Assembly (NCBI GenBank): GCA_024103415.1
Contig: JAGFIR010000178.1
Location: forward strand, 1-36,859
Origin: Acidimicrobiales bacterium
GTDB taxonomy: Bacteria; Actinomycetota; Acidimicrobiia; Spongiisociales; ZC4RG35
Direction of reading: 5' to 3'
DNA: 36,859 bases
Below the pieces are notes generated by a model that did no database searches, was not told the origin of the DNA, and saw only the letters and a program-made list of their open reading frames with translations. This document shows, one piece after another, positions 1 to 7,391 of the stretch (positions are counted from its first letter, which is position 1; each line of letters starts with the position of its first letter). The translations under genes were made by a program, and so were the position numbers.

Positions 1-224
1 GATCCCTGGCCAACGCGGCCATGGAGGACGACCCGCGGGTGCCCGAGCTGGAGGCTTTCGCCCACCAGCACCTCGGCAAGCTGCGCTTCGAGGAAGGCAG
101 GTACGACATCGCCCGCTTCCATTTCGAGCACGCCCTGGGTCTTCGCGAGAAGATCGGGGCGCCGGCCGACCAGATCGAGTCGACCCGTCAGGCGCTGACA
201 CGGGTGGAGGAACTCAGAGCCTGA
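1..224 (+). CDS. TPR-like protein, C-terminal fragment
   Basis: This is the 3' end of a gene cut by the window edge; the frame is open from base 3 and stops with TGA at 222-224. The roughly 73 visible residues are helical and patterned like tetratricopeptide repeats: a helix ending in LGKLRFEEGRYDIARFHFEH, then a short turn and a second helix with LREKIG. TPR units usually mediate protein-protein contacts. No enzymatic domain is visible in the part present, so the role of the whole protein is unknown. An internal ATG at 21 is in frame, but the open frame upstream makes a longer gene more likely. Confidence 0.5.
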   Translation, partial: SLANAAMEDDPRVPELEAFAHQHLGKLRFEEGRYDIARFHFEHALGLREKIGAPADQIESTRQALTRVEELRA

Positions 225-256
225 AGCCCGCAGGCTCGGAATGCGCTAGCCGTCTC

Positions 257-262
257 TACGCT
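257..262 (+). promoter_or_regulatory. -10 element for a leaderless WS/DGAT transcript
   Basis: TACGCT lies 7 nt before the GTG start at 270, and no Shine-Dalgarno sequence is present. Transcription would begin at or next to the start codon. No convincing -35 was seen. Confidence 0.4.
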
Positions 263-269
263 TCGGGTC

Positions 270-1688
270 GTGCCGTCGTTCCACTACGAGCCGCTCAGCT
301 ACCTCGACGCTTCGTTCCTGGCTCTCGAGAGCCCGACGGCGCACATGCACGTGGCCGGTGTGGCCATCTTCGAGGCCGGTCCGCTGAAGGCGTCGCACGG
401 TGGCATCGACATCGCCCGGATCAGGGCCCACGTCCACTCCAAGCTCCAGTACATCCCCCGATACCGCCAGCGACTCGAGTGGGTGCCCTATGACCGCCGG
501 CCCGTCTGGGTGGACGACGACCATTTCGACTTCGACTACCACGTCCACCACATCTCCCTCCCCCGGCCGGGGCACGACGGGCAACTGAAGGACCTGGCAG
601 GGCGGATCATGTCCACCAAGCTCGACCGCTCCCGCCCGCTCTGGGAGCTCTGGGTGGTGGAGGGGATCGAAGGCGACCGCTTCGCAATCATCGCCAAGAT
701 CCACCACTGCATGATCGACGGGCTCTCCGGAGTCGACCTGACCACCATCCTCCTCAACGTCATGCCGACCTCGGACATCGAGGATGCGCCCGATTGGACT
801 CCGCGGCCGGCACCGACACCCACCCAGCTCGCGGTGGCGGAGGCGGCCAAGACCACCCGCCGCGTCCTCGATCGTGTCCGGAGCCTGGGCGACGACCTGA
901 AGGAGGGCAAGGCTCTCGCCGAGAAGGCGAAGGGGCGCTCCGCAGCAGCCCTCAGCTCCCTGCGATCCGGCTGGCTGACCCCGGCGGCGCGCACCCCGCT
1001 CAACCCCGACCTCGGCCCCAACCGCCGCTTCGACTGGGTCGACATCGGGCTCGCCGACGTGAAGGCGATAAAGGACGGGCTGGGCGGATCGGTGAACGAC
1101 GCGGTGCTCTCCATCACCGCGGGGGCCCTCCGCCGGTTCCTGATCGAAGAGCGCGACTACGACCCGTCAGGGCACCCGTTCCGGGTCATGAACCCCGTGT
1201 CCACCCGGTCGGCCAACGAGCGGGGAAAGCTCGGCAACCAGGTGGCGATGTGGCTTCTCGAACTGCCGATCGACGAGCCCGACCCGGTGGCCAGGCACGA
1301 TCGGATCAAGATGAAGACCATGGAGCTGAAGCGGGAGAACCATGCCCTCGGGGCGGCCACGCTGGTCGAGCTGAGCTCCGGCACGCCCATCACCCTCCTG
1401 TCTTTGGCGAACCGGGTGGTCGGCCCCAGAATGCGGCCGTTCAACATGACCGTCACCAACATCCCCGGCCCGCAATTCCCCATGTACCTCCTCGAGGCGC
1501 CGATGCTGGCGAACTACCCGATGGTCCCCCTCTGGGCCCAGCACGGCGTGGGGATCGCCATCTTCTCCTACAACGGCTCGCTGCATTGGGGGATCCAGGC
1601 CGACTACGACACCCTCCCCGACTCTGCGAAGCTCGCCGACGCCATCCGCTCCGCTGCCGACGAACTGCTCCAACTGGCGGGGGCTTGA
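270..1688 (+). CDS. wax ester synthase/diacylglycerol O-acyltransferase (WS/DGAT family)
   Basis: A 472-residue protein of the actinobacterial WS/DGAT family, which transfers acyl groups from acyl-CoA to diacylglycerol or long-chain alcohols to make storage triacylglycerol or wax esters. The catalytic HHxxxDG motif is intact as H145-H146-C-M-I-D150-G151. The N-terminal LSYLDASFLALE and the C-terminal part with NMTVTNIPGP are also typical, and the length fits the family. The start is GTG at 270, supported by a -10-like TACGCT 7 nt upstream. The EamA transporter gene begins at or just after its stop, so the two are probably cotranscribed. Substrate preference cannot be read from sequence. Confidence 0.92.
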   Translation: MPSFHYEPLSYLDASFLALESPTAHMHVAGVAIFEAGPLKASHGGIDIARIRAHVHSKLQYIPRYRQRLEWVPYDRRPVWVDDDHFDFDYHVHHISLPRPGHDGQLKDLAGRIMSTKLDRSRPLWELWVVEGIEGDRFAIIAKIHHCMIDGLSGVDLTTILLNVMPTSDIEDAPDWTPRPAPTPTQLAVAEAAKTTRRVLDRVRSLGDDLKEGKALAEKAKGRSAAALSSLRSGWLTPAARTPLNPDLGPNRRFDWVDIGLADVKAIKDGLGGSVNDAVLSITAGALRRFLIEERDYDPSGHPFRVMNPVSTRSANERGKLGNQVAMWLLELPIDEPDPVARHDRIKMKTMELKRENHALGAATLVELSSGTPITLLSLANRVVGPRMRPFNMTVTNIPGPQFPMYLLEAPMLANYPMVPLWAQHGVGIAIFSYNGSLHWGIQADYDTLPDSAKLADAIRSAADELLQLAGA

Positions 1689-1690
1689 CG

Positions 1691-2677
1691 TTGACCGTTG
1701 TTGCCGCCCTGGTCGGGGCGATCATCATCTCGTTTTCGGCGATCTTCTATTCGCTGTCCGGCGCCGATGCCATCACCGGTGGCTTCTTCCGGGTCGCCTT
1801 CGCCGTGCCGGTGCTGTTCGTCATCTGGTGGGCCCGCCGGGACAAGGATCAGCGCCCTCTGAAGCACCGGGTGATCGCCTTCGCAGCCGGCATCGCATTC
1901 GCGTTCGACATGATCGCCTGGCACAACGCCATCCATGACATCGGAGCGGGCCTCGCCACGCTGCTCGCCAACACCCAGGTGATCCTGGTGGCCATCGCCG
2001 CGTGGCTGTTCTTCGGCGACAAGCCGCGGCGAACCGTCGTGGCCGCCATCCCCGTGGTGCTGGCCGGCGTGGCACTCGTCTCAGGGATCGGCCAGGGCGA
2101 CGCCTACGGGGAGAACCCCCTGCGGGGCACCCTGCTCGCCCTGGCGGCGGCGGTCTTCTACACGATGTTCATCCTCGTCATGAAGTTCGCCAACAGCGCC
2201 AGGGCACCCGCGGCCGGGCCACTCCTCGATGTCTCGACCGGCGCCGTCCTCACGCTGCTCGTGGTCGGTGCCCTCGGCTCCGGCATCGACTTCGCCTTCT
2301 CGTGGCCGAAGACGGGGTGGCTGCTTGCCCTCGCCATCGGGCCGCAGGTGATCGCCTGGATGATGATCGGGTACGCCCTGCCCAGGCTGCCGGCGTCGGA
2401 GACTGCCACCATCGTGCTGTTGCAGCCCGCCCTGACCCTGGTGTGGGGGGCGATGATCTTCTCCGAGCGACCGTCACCGCTCCAGATCGTGGGCGCGGTG
2501 GTGGTCCTGGTCGGCGTAGCCCTCGTGGCGGCGTCGTCTCAGCGTCGAGGGCGTCCACCCGTGCCGGAGAACGAGGGCGTCGTCAGCCCGAGGCTTGCTG
2601 CCAGGTCGCCCGCAGCGCGTGAGCGAGAGCGTCGACGGCCTGACGTGCCTCGCCGTCAGCATCCGCCCCGTTCGTGA
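1691..2677 (+). CDS. EamA/DMT-family membrane transporter
   Basis: About 328 residues with around ten hydrophobic segments arranged as two EamA repeats, the drug/metabolite transporter architecture. These proteins usually export metabolites or amino acids; the substrate here is unknown. The start is TTG at 1691, or TTG at 1685 overlapping the WS/DGAT stop; the GC-rich GGCGGGGG just upstream is the only candidate ribosome site. The membrane part ends near GVALVAAS, after which comes a basic hydrophilic tail of roughly 50 residues unlike the rest. That tail overlaps the end of the convergent hydrolase gene by 95 bp, so the true C-terminus may be shorter if an indel is present. Confidence 0.85.
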   Translation: MTVVAALVGAIIISFSAIFYSLSGADAITGGFFRVAFAVPVLFVIWWARRDKDQRPLKHRVIAFAAGIAFAFDMIAWHNAIHDIGAGLATLLANTQVILVAIAAWLFFGDKPRRTVVAAIPVVLAGVALVSGIGQGDAYGENPLRGTLLALAAAVFYTMFILVMKFANSARAPAAGPLLDVSTGAVLTLLVVGALGSGIDFAFSWPKTGWLLALAIGPQVIAWMMIGYALPRLPASETATIVLLQPALTLVWGAMIFSERPSPLQIVGAVVVLVGVALVAASSQRRGRPPVPENEGVVSPRLAARSPAARERERRRPDVPRRQHPPRS

Positions 2678-3847
2678 CCACCAGGATTGCGAAGTCGGCC
2701 TGTGGGTGGACCCAGACCACCGCCAGGTTGGCGTTGTTGGAGCCGGCGTGATACCAGCCGACGCCCCCGGCCACCCGCCCGGGTTGGTCAGTCCCCAGCC
2801 CATGGCGTAGTCGTACCCCGGCTGGACCCGTGTGATGGGAGTGAGCAGGGTCTGGCCGGTCTCGGGTGTGACGAGCTCCGACGTGCCCCTGGCCGCCTTC
2901 ATCATCTCGGCGACGATCAGGCCCCAGTCCTGCAGGCTGGCGAACGCGCCACCCGAAGGCCTTCGGAAGGGGGTGTTCTCGTGGGCTTCCCGCACCGTCC
3001 ACTCACCGCCGGCCGGCTTGTGGTGGGGCACCGGCTGATCCGACGCCCCGGCCTCGACGTGAGGCCCGTATCCGAATGTCGTGGCGCCGAGGGGTGCGGC
3101 GATGTTGGCGATCACCCACTCCTCCAGCGGCGTCCCGGAGGCACGTTCGAGCATGACCGCTGCGGTCACGTAACCCAGGTTCGAGTAGTGATGGGTCCCG
3201 GGCGTCACAGCAGGCTGCTGGGCGAGTGCCCATTCCACGGCCTGCTCACGTTGGGTGCTGGGCGTGACACTGCCGCCGATCGGCGTGCCGTCGAGCCCCG
3301 GGATGGTGGTGTTGACGATTCCCGCTCCGTGACCGAGGAGGTCCTCGAGTGTGGCGGTGCGATAGACGTCCAGCATCGAGCCGGACAGCTCCGGGAACGA
3401 CTCCTCGATGGTCGTGTCCCAGGAGATCAGGCCGGCATCGACCATCATTCCCGCGGCAAAGGCTGTGATCGCCTTGGCGTTGGACCCGAGCGACCAGACG
3501 TCTCCCTGCTCGACGGAGATGCCAGAGCCGAGTCGTCGTTCGCCCGCCACCCCTATTCCGGCCAGCTCACCGTCGATCGTGACGATGGCGGCACCAAGGG
3601 CGGGCAGATCCGTGGTTGCCAGATAGTCGGTCACCTGTTGCGTCAGATCGACGAAGGGGATCTCCGCAGCGACGGATGTCGTGGTCGTGGATGGGGCAGC
3701 CATCACGGTGGTGGATGCCTTGGGCGCCGTCGTCGTTGGGGCCGCGGTGGTGGAAGTCGACCCGGGTGCGGCGTTGCCACCTCCACATGCGGCAACGAGC
3801 ACGGCGAGCGCCAGCGTCGCGGCAGTGGTGTGGGCCCTCCCCTTCAA
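2583..3847 (-). CDS. serine hydrolase (beta-lactamase/PBP4-like) lipoprotein, frameshifted
   Basis: A penicillin-binding/class C beta-lactamase-type serine hydrolase split between two frames. The N-terminal frame carries a signal peptide with lipobox VAAC (Cys21), a Thr/Pro-rich linker to about residue 60, the SxxK motif S122-N-A-K125 and Y221-S-N223. It runs to GWGLTNPGGWPG and then becomes nonsense. The family C-terminus, with the third motif HAG in GWYHAGSNNANLAVVW and a clean stop at 2583, lies in the neighbouring frame. One extra base, for example in the C5 run at 2764-2768, restores a single protein of about 421 residues. A sequencing error or a recent mutation are both possible. Start is TTG at 3847. 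Substrate unknown: peptidoglycan peptides or esters are possible. Confidence 0.75.
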
Positions 3848-3856
3848 AACGGGGGG

Positions 3857-3862
3857 AAGTTA
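3857..3862 (-). promoter_or_regulatory. -10 element before the serine hydrolase
   Basis: On the minus strand TAACTT ends 9 nt before the TTG start at 3847. No Shine-Dalgarno sequence lies between, which fits a leaderless or near-leaderless transcript. Confidence 0.3.
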
Positions 3863-3907
3863 GCGCGCGGAAGCCGGCCGACAAAGGCTTGCAGGACGCC
3901 GTGCGGG

Positions 3908-4861
3908 TCAGCCCCCGAGAACGATGATGACGAGACGGCCGGTCGGGCCATCGACCACGGCCACACCCGCGCGGTTGTACTGCTCTCCGAGCGCTATGGG
4001 CCCCACCTCCTCGTCGGCGAGGATGGCGTCGAGCGCGGCGAGGGAAGTGCTGGCGAGCGCCACCGCCTCGGTGCAGTGCAACAGCCTCACGTTGACCCGG
4101 GACTCGGCATCGGGGACACAGTCGGTGTCACGGGTCAGCTCACCGGACAGATACGAGTCGGATCCCCGCAACTCCGCGAGCTCGAACAGGATCTCGCTCG
4201 GGGCTAGAAGAGTGAGATTCTCCCCGGTTCGGTGCCGGTTGAGCTCCTCGAGGACCATGTCTGCCTCCCTGCGCACCTGCCGGACCTCATCCGGGGTGGC
4301 AGCCGGGAACCCTGCGGTCTCCCCCGCATGGGGCACGACCCGCTCGGAGCCGAAGATGCTCTGGATCGAATAGAGCGTCCCCAGGACCGTCTCGCCGGCC
4401 AGCCGGTGGAACAGACGCTGCGGCCAGGCCTCGGGCCCGGCGACCGCCGTTACCACTGTCGACCTCTCCAACTGGTCGTTCCACGGCAGAGGGAGGACAC
4501 GGGACACGTTGACGACCACCAACAGGAGGGCGAGCGTCCAGGTCACCGCAAGCAAGGCTCCCCCGATCCGGTTGGCGATGGTGAGACCCGGGAGCCGCAT
4601 CATTCGGGTCAGCACCGCAGCCGCGATGCCCAGCACGACCCCGAGGAGCACGAAGAGGACCACGCCGCCGGCGATCCGGGAGGCCTCGTGGGGCCAACCG
4701 AACGCACGGGCCAGGAAGTCGCCGAACAGCCCACCGAGTCGAAACGACAGGACGGTGCCCAGGATGAGCCCGACGAGGCCCAGGGCCTCGCGGACCAGGC
4801 CGCGAACCCAGCCGCGTACCGCGAGCCAGGCGAGGGTGGCGCCGAGGAGGACGTCGAGCAT
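3908..4861 (-). CDS. CvpA-family membrane protein with degenerate CAP-like C-terminal domain
   Basis: A 317-residue protein. Residues 1-125 hold four hydrophobic segments of the CvpA (colicin V production) type. Residues about 195-317 resemble a CAP/SCP domain: a first helix with LEELNRHR (205-211), a central region with two cysteines (C248, C263) that could pair, and a final strand GVAVVDGPTGRLVIIVLGG (299-317) very like the C-terminus of bacterial CAP domains. The histidines and glutamates of a classical CAP cavity are not seen, so it is probably structural or binding. The arrangement parallels mycobacterial MarP, where a CvpA domain anchors a periplasmic protease. The start ATG at 4861 has a -10-like TACGTT 8 nt upstream. 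The CAP assignment is by pattern only. Confidence 0.75.
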   Translation of the reverse strand: MLDVLLGATLAWLAVRGWVRGLVREALGLVGLILGTVLSFRLGGLFGDFLARAFGWPHEASRIAGGVVLFVLLGVVLGIAAAVLTRMMRLPGLTIANRIGGALLAVTWTLALLLVVVNVSRVLPLPWNDQLERSTVVTAVAGPEAWPQRLFHRLAGETVLGTLYSIQSIFGSERVVPHAGETAGFPAATPDEVRQVRREADMVLEELNRHRTGENLTLLAPSEILFELAELRGSDSYLSGELTRDTDCVPDAESRVNVRLLHCTEAVALASTSLAALDAILADEEVGPIALGEQYNRAGVAVVDGPTGRLVIIVLGG

Positions 4862-4869
4862 GGGCGGTC

Positions 4870-4875
4870 AACGTA
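4870..4875 (-). promoter_or_regulatory. -10 element for a leaderless cvpA-like transcript
   Basis: TACGTT on the minus strand is separated by 8 nt from the ATG at 4861, with no Shine-Dalgarno sequence. Confidence 0.35.
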
Positions 4876-4903
4876 CTTTCGCCGGCCGACAAGTCGTGGA
4901 TTA

Positions 4904-4920
4904 CCCGCCCGACGGGCGGG
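4904..4920 (-). terminator. GC hairpin after alaX
   Basis: CCCGCCC (4904-4910) and GGGCGGG (4914-4920) form a perfect 7-bp stem with a 3-nt loop, just after the alaX stop at 4927. There is no U tract, so this is a weak or non-canonical terminator candidate. Confidence 0.35.
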
Positions 4921-4926
4921 GAGGCC

Positions 4927-5661
4927 CTAGCCCTCCGGGGGGAGGATGCGGATCCGCATCCTCTTGTTCTCCCGACCCTTCGACTCCGTCTTGACCACCT
5001 CGATCCGCCCCACCTCGAGCGTGGAGGCCACGTGGGTGCCCCCGTCCGCCTGACGGTCGAGGCCGACGATGTCGACGACGCGGATCTCCTTGACGTACTC
5101 GGGGATGAGGTTGACCTTGGTCCGGATCAGGTCGGGGTCCTTCAAAGCCTCCTCCCGCGCCATCTCGAGAATCTCGGTCGGGTATCCCTTGACCAGTTCG
5201 GCATTGAGCCGGTCCTCCACCATCTTCCCGAACTCGACGCTGATCCCATCGAGCTCGAAGTCCATGCGGGCCTCGCCGGGGATCATGTTCCCGCCGGTCA
5301 CCTTGGCGCCGAAGTCCCTGAAGACCACGCCCGAGAGCGCATGGAGGGCGGTGTGCGTTCGCATCGTGAGATAGCGGCGGTCCCAGTCGATGATCGCCTC
5401 CACCGGCGTGCCGGGGTCGGGCAGCTCCGAGCCCGGTGCCACCTGATGGAAAGGAACCCCGTCCTTCCGGAACGTGTCGATGATCTCGACCTCGCCTCCG
5501 TCCCAGCGGATGACCCCGACGTCGCCGGGCTGACCGCCGCCCCGGGCGTAGAAGACCGTCCGATCGAGGATGATCCCGTCCTCGGCGACCGACAGGACGC
5601 TCCCTTCGCTCACGGCGAGATACGAGTCCTTGGGCGCGAGCTCTTCGACGGGTCGGCTCAT
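4927..5661 (-). CDS. alaX: alanyl-tRNA editing protein (AlaX family)
   Basis: A 244-residue freestanding editing domain related to the C-terminal part of alanyl-tRNA synthetase; the family hydrolyses Ser or Gly wrongly attached to tRNA-Ala. Seen here are the glycine-rich GGGQPGD (41-47), the zinc-site HxxxH as H103-T-A-L-H107, and the second half of the site as D206-G-G-T-H210-V. The family usually has Cys in the D206 position, so this is a Cys-to-Asp variant that could still bind metal. It lacks the synthetase aminoacylation domain. Its ATG overlaps the stop of the upstream metallo-hydrolase by 4 bp (ATGA), so the two are translationally coupled. Confidence 0.9.
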   Translation of the reverse strand: MSRPVEELAPKDSYLAVSEGSVLSVAEDGIILDRTVFYARGGGQPGDVGVIRWDGGEVEIIDTFRKDGVPFHQVAPGSELPDPGTPVEAIIDWDRRYLTMRTHTALHALSGVVFRDFGAKVTGGNMIPGEARMDFELDGISVEFGKMVEDRLNAELVKGYPTEILEMAREEALKDPDLIRTKVNLIPEYVKEIRVVDIVGLDRQADGGTHVASTLEVGRIEVVKTESKGRENKRMRIRILPPEG

Positions 5662-6215
5662 CTTGGTGTCTCCTCGCTCACACGGAAGGCCGGACCGTGC
5701 CCCGGGACCACGATCTCCGCGATCTCGAGCACCCGGGCCCGGCTCCGGTGCAGGGCTTCGGGGTCGGTCGCCAGGCGATCCTCCGGCGGGTAGTTCTCAC
5801 TCGTCCACAGATGGGTGAAGACGGTCACGCCGTCTTCGGTCTCGACGATCGTGGTGATGTCCTGCGGCGTGTGACCCGGCGTCTCCCAGAGGGTCACTCC
5901 GGGCGCCACGACCACACCTTCTGCCGGGCGGGAGTTCCACTCGTCGTTGCGATAGGTCGCCCAGTGGTCATGGAGGACCGCCTCGGGGAACAGGGCGACG
6001 TTGATCGTGTGGTCGGGATGGTGATGCGAGATGATGACGTCCGTCACCTCCGACGGGTCGTAACCGAGGGCCGCCAGGGGGTCGAGGATGGCGGCTCGGG
6101 ACGAGACCATCCCGGGGTCGACGACGATCAGGGCACCTTCGGCTTCGATCAGCGAGACGGTGGACGCGACCTTTCCGGATCCGTATCCGGGACTGAGGAT
6201 GTGGGTTCTGGGCAC
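5658..6215 (-). CDS. metallo-beta-lactamase-fold hydrolase
   Basis: A 185-residue MBL-fold protein with the metal-binding HxHxDH motif (H64, H66, D68, H69), then GHTP and a late VPGHGP histidine motif. The short form resembles MBLAC1-type hydrolases. The substrate is unknown; family members act on thioesters, RNA or small esters. The start is GTG at 6215, supported by TAGAAT 7 nt upstream. The gene ends by overlapping alaX by 4 bp, so these two form an operon and the protein might deal with a small molecule or RNA-linked damage, which is inference only. Confidence 0.85.
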   Translation of the reverse strand: MPRTHILSPGYGSGKVASTVSLIEAEGALIVVDPGMVSSRAAILDPLAALGYDPSEVTDVIISHHHPDHTINVALFPEAVLHDHWATYRNDEWNSRPAEGVVVAPGVTLWETPGHTPQDITTIVETEDGVTVFTHLWTSENYPPEDRLATDPEALHRSRARVLEIAEIVVPGHGPAFRVSEETPR

Positions 6216-6222
6216 CCGACCG

Positions 6223-6228
6223 ATTCTA
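6223..6228 (-). promoter_or_regulatory. -10 element for a leaderless MBL-alaX transcript
   Basis: TAGAAT (5 of 6 to TATAAT) lies on the minus strand with a 7-nt spacer to the GTG at 6215. No -35 was recognised. The element sits at the 3' end of the upstream gene. Confidence 0.45.
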
Positions 6229-7347
6229 TGAATCGCCCAGCGGGATCGTGCCTGCCCAGAAGACCGTGTAGTCGGTGAGGTGCCCGGACATGTCCCGTCT
6301 CACCAGGTCGACGATCTGCACCCCCCTCGGGGAGGCAGGGGCGACGAGGAACCGCTCACCCGCCCAGCTGATCCGACCCGTCCGCGGCGAGAAGGGGTAG
6401 GAGCTGTGCAGCCCGCCGATCCGGTGCATGACGGTGACCTCGTCCTCCTGGACGATGGCCATCTTCGATCCATCGGGAGAGAAGGACCCGCCGACGACTC
6501 CGCCTCTCCTCAGGATGGGAATGACCACGTCGGGCTCCACGAGCTGGACCTGTTCCCCGGCGTAGACCAGGAAGGAACCGTCCCACGAGTCGAGGAGCAA
6601 CCCGTCGATCGTCACCCGGGCGCCGACGGCCGACCAATCGCGGGTCTCGCCAGGTCGTGATCCCTCACCGGGTGGTTCGGACACCACCACGAACTCGCCG
6701 GGACGCTGCAATGCGAAGCCCCAGGCGCCATAGGCGACCAGCTCACCCGGATAGTCGGGGCCCAGGTCGAACTTCTCGATGGGCACGGGGAACACCGAAG
6801 CCTCGTAGAGGCCCCATGAGCCCTCCTCGTGGCGGAGGAACCCGATGATCCCCGAGGCGGTGTCGTGCCAGACATAGCTGTCGACACCCGAGGTCACCGG
6901 CCGGATCCCCGTCGAGCGGCCCAGCGAGAGCAGCCCGCCCGGAGCGCCCGGGACGTCCGTGAGGGTTGCAACCCAGACCCCGGTCGGGTCGATGGTGACG
7001 GCGTTGCCGTCGTTGGCGGGGATGGCGCGAAGCGCAGGCCCCCTGGCCACCGGCCAGATCAGGTAGTCGATGCCGGCGTTCTGGCGGACCACCGCGACCA
7101 GGGCGTCGTCGAAACCCTCGACCACCTCGGCGAGCCCGGGGTCGGGGGTGGTCACGGTGGGTCTCACCACCGTGGGAAGCGTGGGCCCGGTTGGGTCGGG
7201 TGGCACCGGGACGACCGTCGGCCCGAAGAACACGGCTCCGGCCACCGCTCCCACCGCGAACGCGGCAGCCACGGCCATCCAGCGACGCTTGGGCTGGTCG
7301 GAGCCGACGCGCTCCTCGTCCTCGAGAACCTGGACGTTGTCGGGCAC
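6226..7347 (-). CDS. membrane-anchored beta-propeller-like protein of unknown function
   Basis: A 373-residue protein not assigned to a named family. A short cytoplasmic N-terminus rich in acidic residues is followed by one membrane segment (about 24-42), a Pro/Thr-rich linker and a long beta-rich extracytoplasmic part. Phrases such as GGSFSPDGSKMAIVQEDEV and ISWAGERFLVAPAS resemble blades of TolB/WD40-like propellers. It could be a surface binding or sensing protein; no catalytic motif is evident. The start is GTG at 7347 with TAGCGT 6 nt upstream and no Shine-Dalgarno sequence. It is transcribed in the same direction as the genes on either side but appears to have its own promoter. Confidence 0.7.
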   Translation of the reverse strand: MPDNVQVLEDEERVGSDQPKRRWMAVAAAFAVGAVAGAVFFGPTVVPVPPDPTGPTLPTVVRPTVTTPDPGLAEVVEGFDDALVAVVRQNAGIDYLIWPVARGPALRAIPANDGNAVTIDPTGVWVATLTDVPGAPGGLLSLGRSTGIRPVTSGVDSYVWHDTASGIIGFLRHEEGSWGLYEASVFPVPIEKFDLGPDYPGELVAYGAWGFALQRPGEFVVVSEPPGEGSRPGETRDWSAVGARVTIDGLLLDSWDGSFLVYAGEQVQLVEPDVVIPILRRGGVVGGSFSPDGSKMAIVQEDEVTVMHRIGGLHSSYPFSPRTGRISWAGERFLVAPASPRGVQIVDLVRRDMSGHLTDYTVFWAGTIPLGDS

Positions 7348-7353
7348 ACCCGA

Positions 7354-7359
7354 ACGCTA
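7354..7359 (-). promoter_or_regulatory. -10 element for a leaderless transcript of the propeller-like gene
   Basis: TAGCGT on the minus strand lies 6 nt before the GTG at 7347. Confidence 0.35.
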
Positions 7360-7391
7360 CGCGGGGATCGGTCGGCGCACCCGGCCCGGGG

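Noticed and set aside
794-1690. Long + frame upstream of the EamA start, overlapping the acyltransferase
   Set aside because: It reads as Arg/Gly/Pro-rich low complexity and shadows the WS/DGAT gene; membrane character begins only after 1691.
2474-2582. Continuation of the serine hydrolase N-terminal frame to a stop at 2474
   Set aside because: After the shift point near 2765 this frame loses all family similarity and runs into the EamA gene; the real C-terminus is in the adjacent frame ending at 2583.
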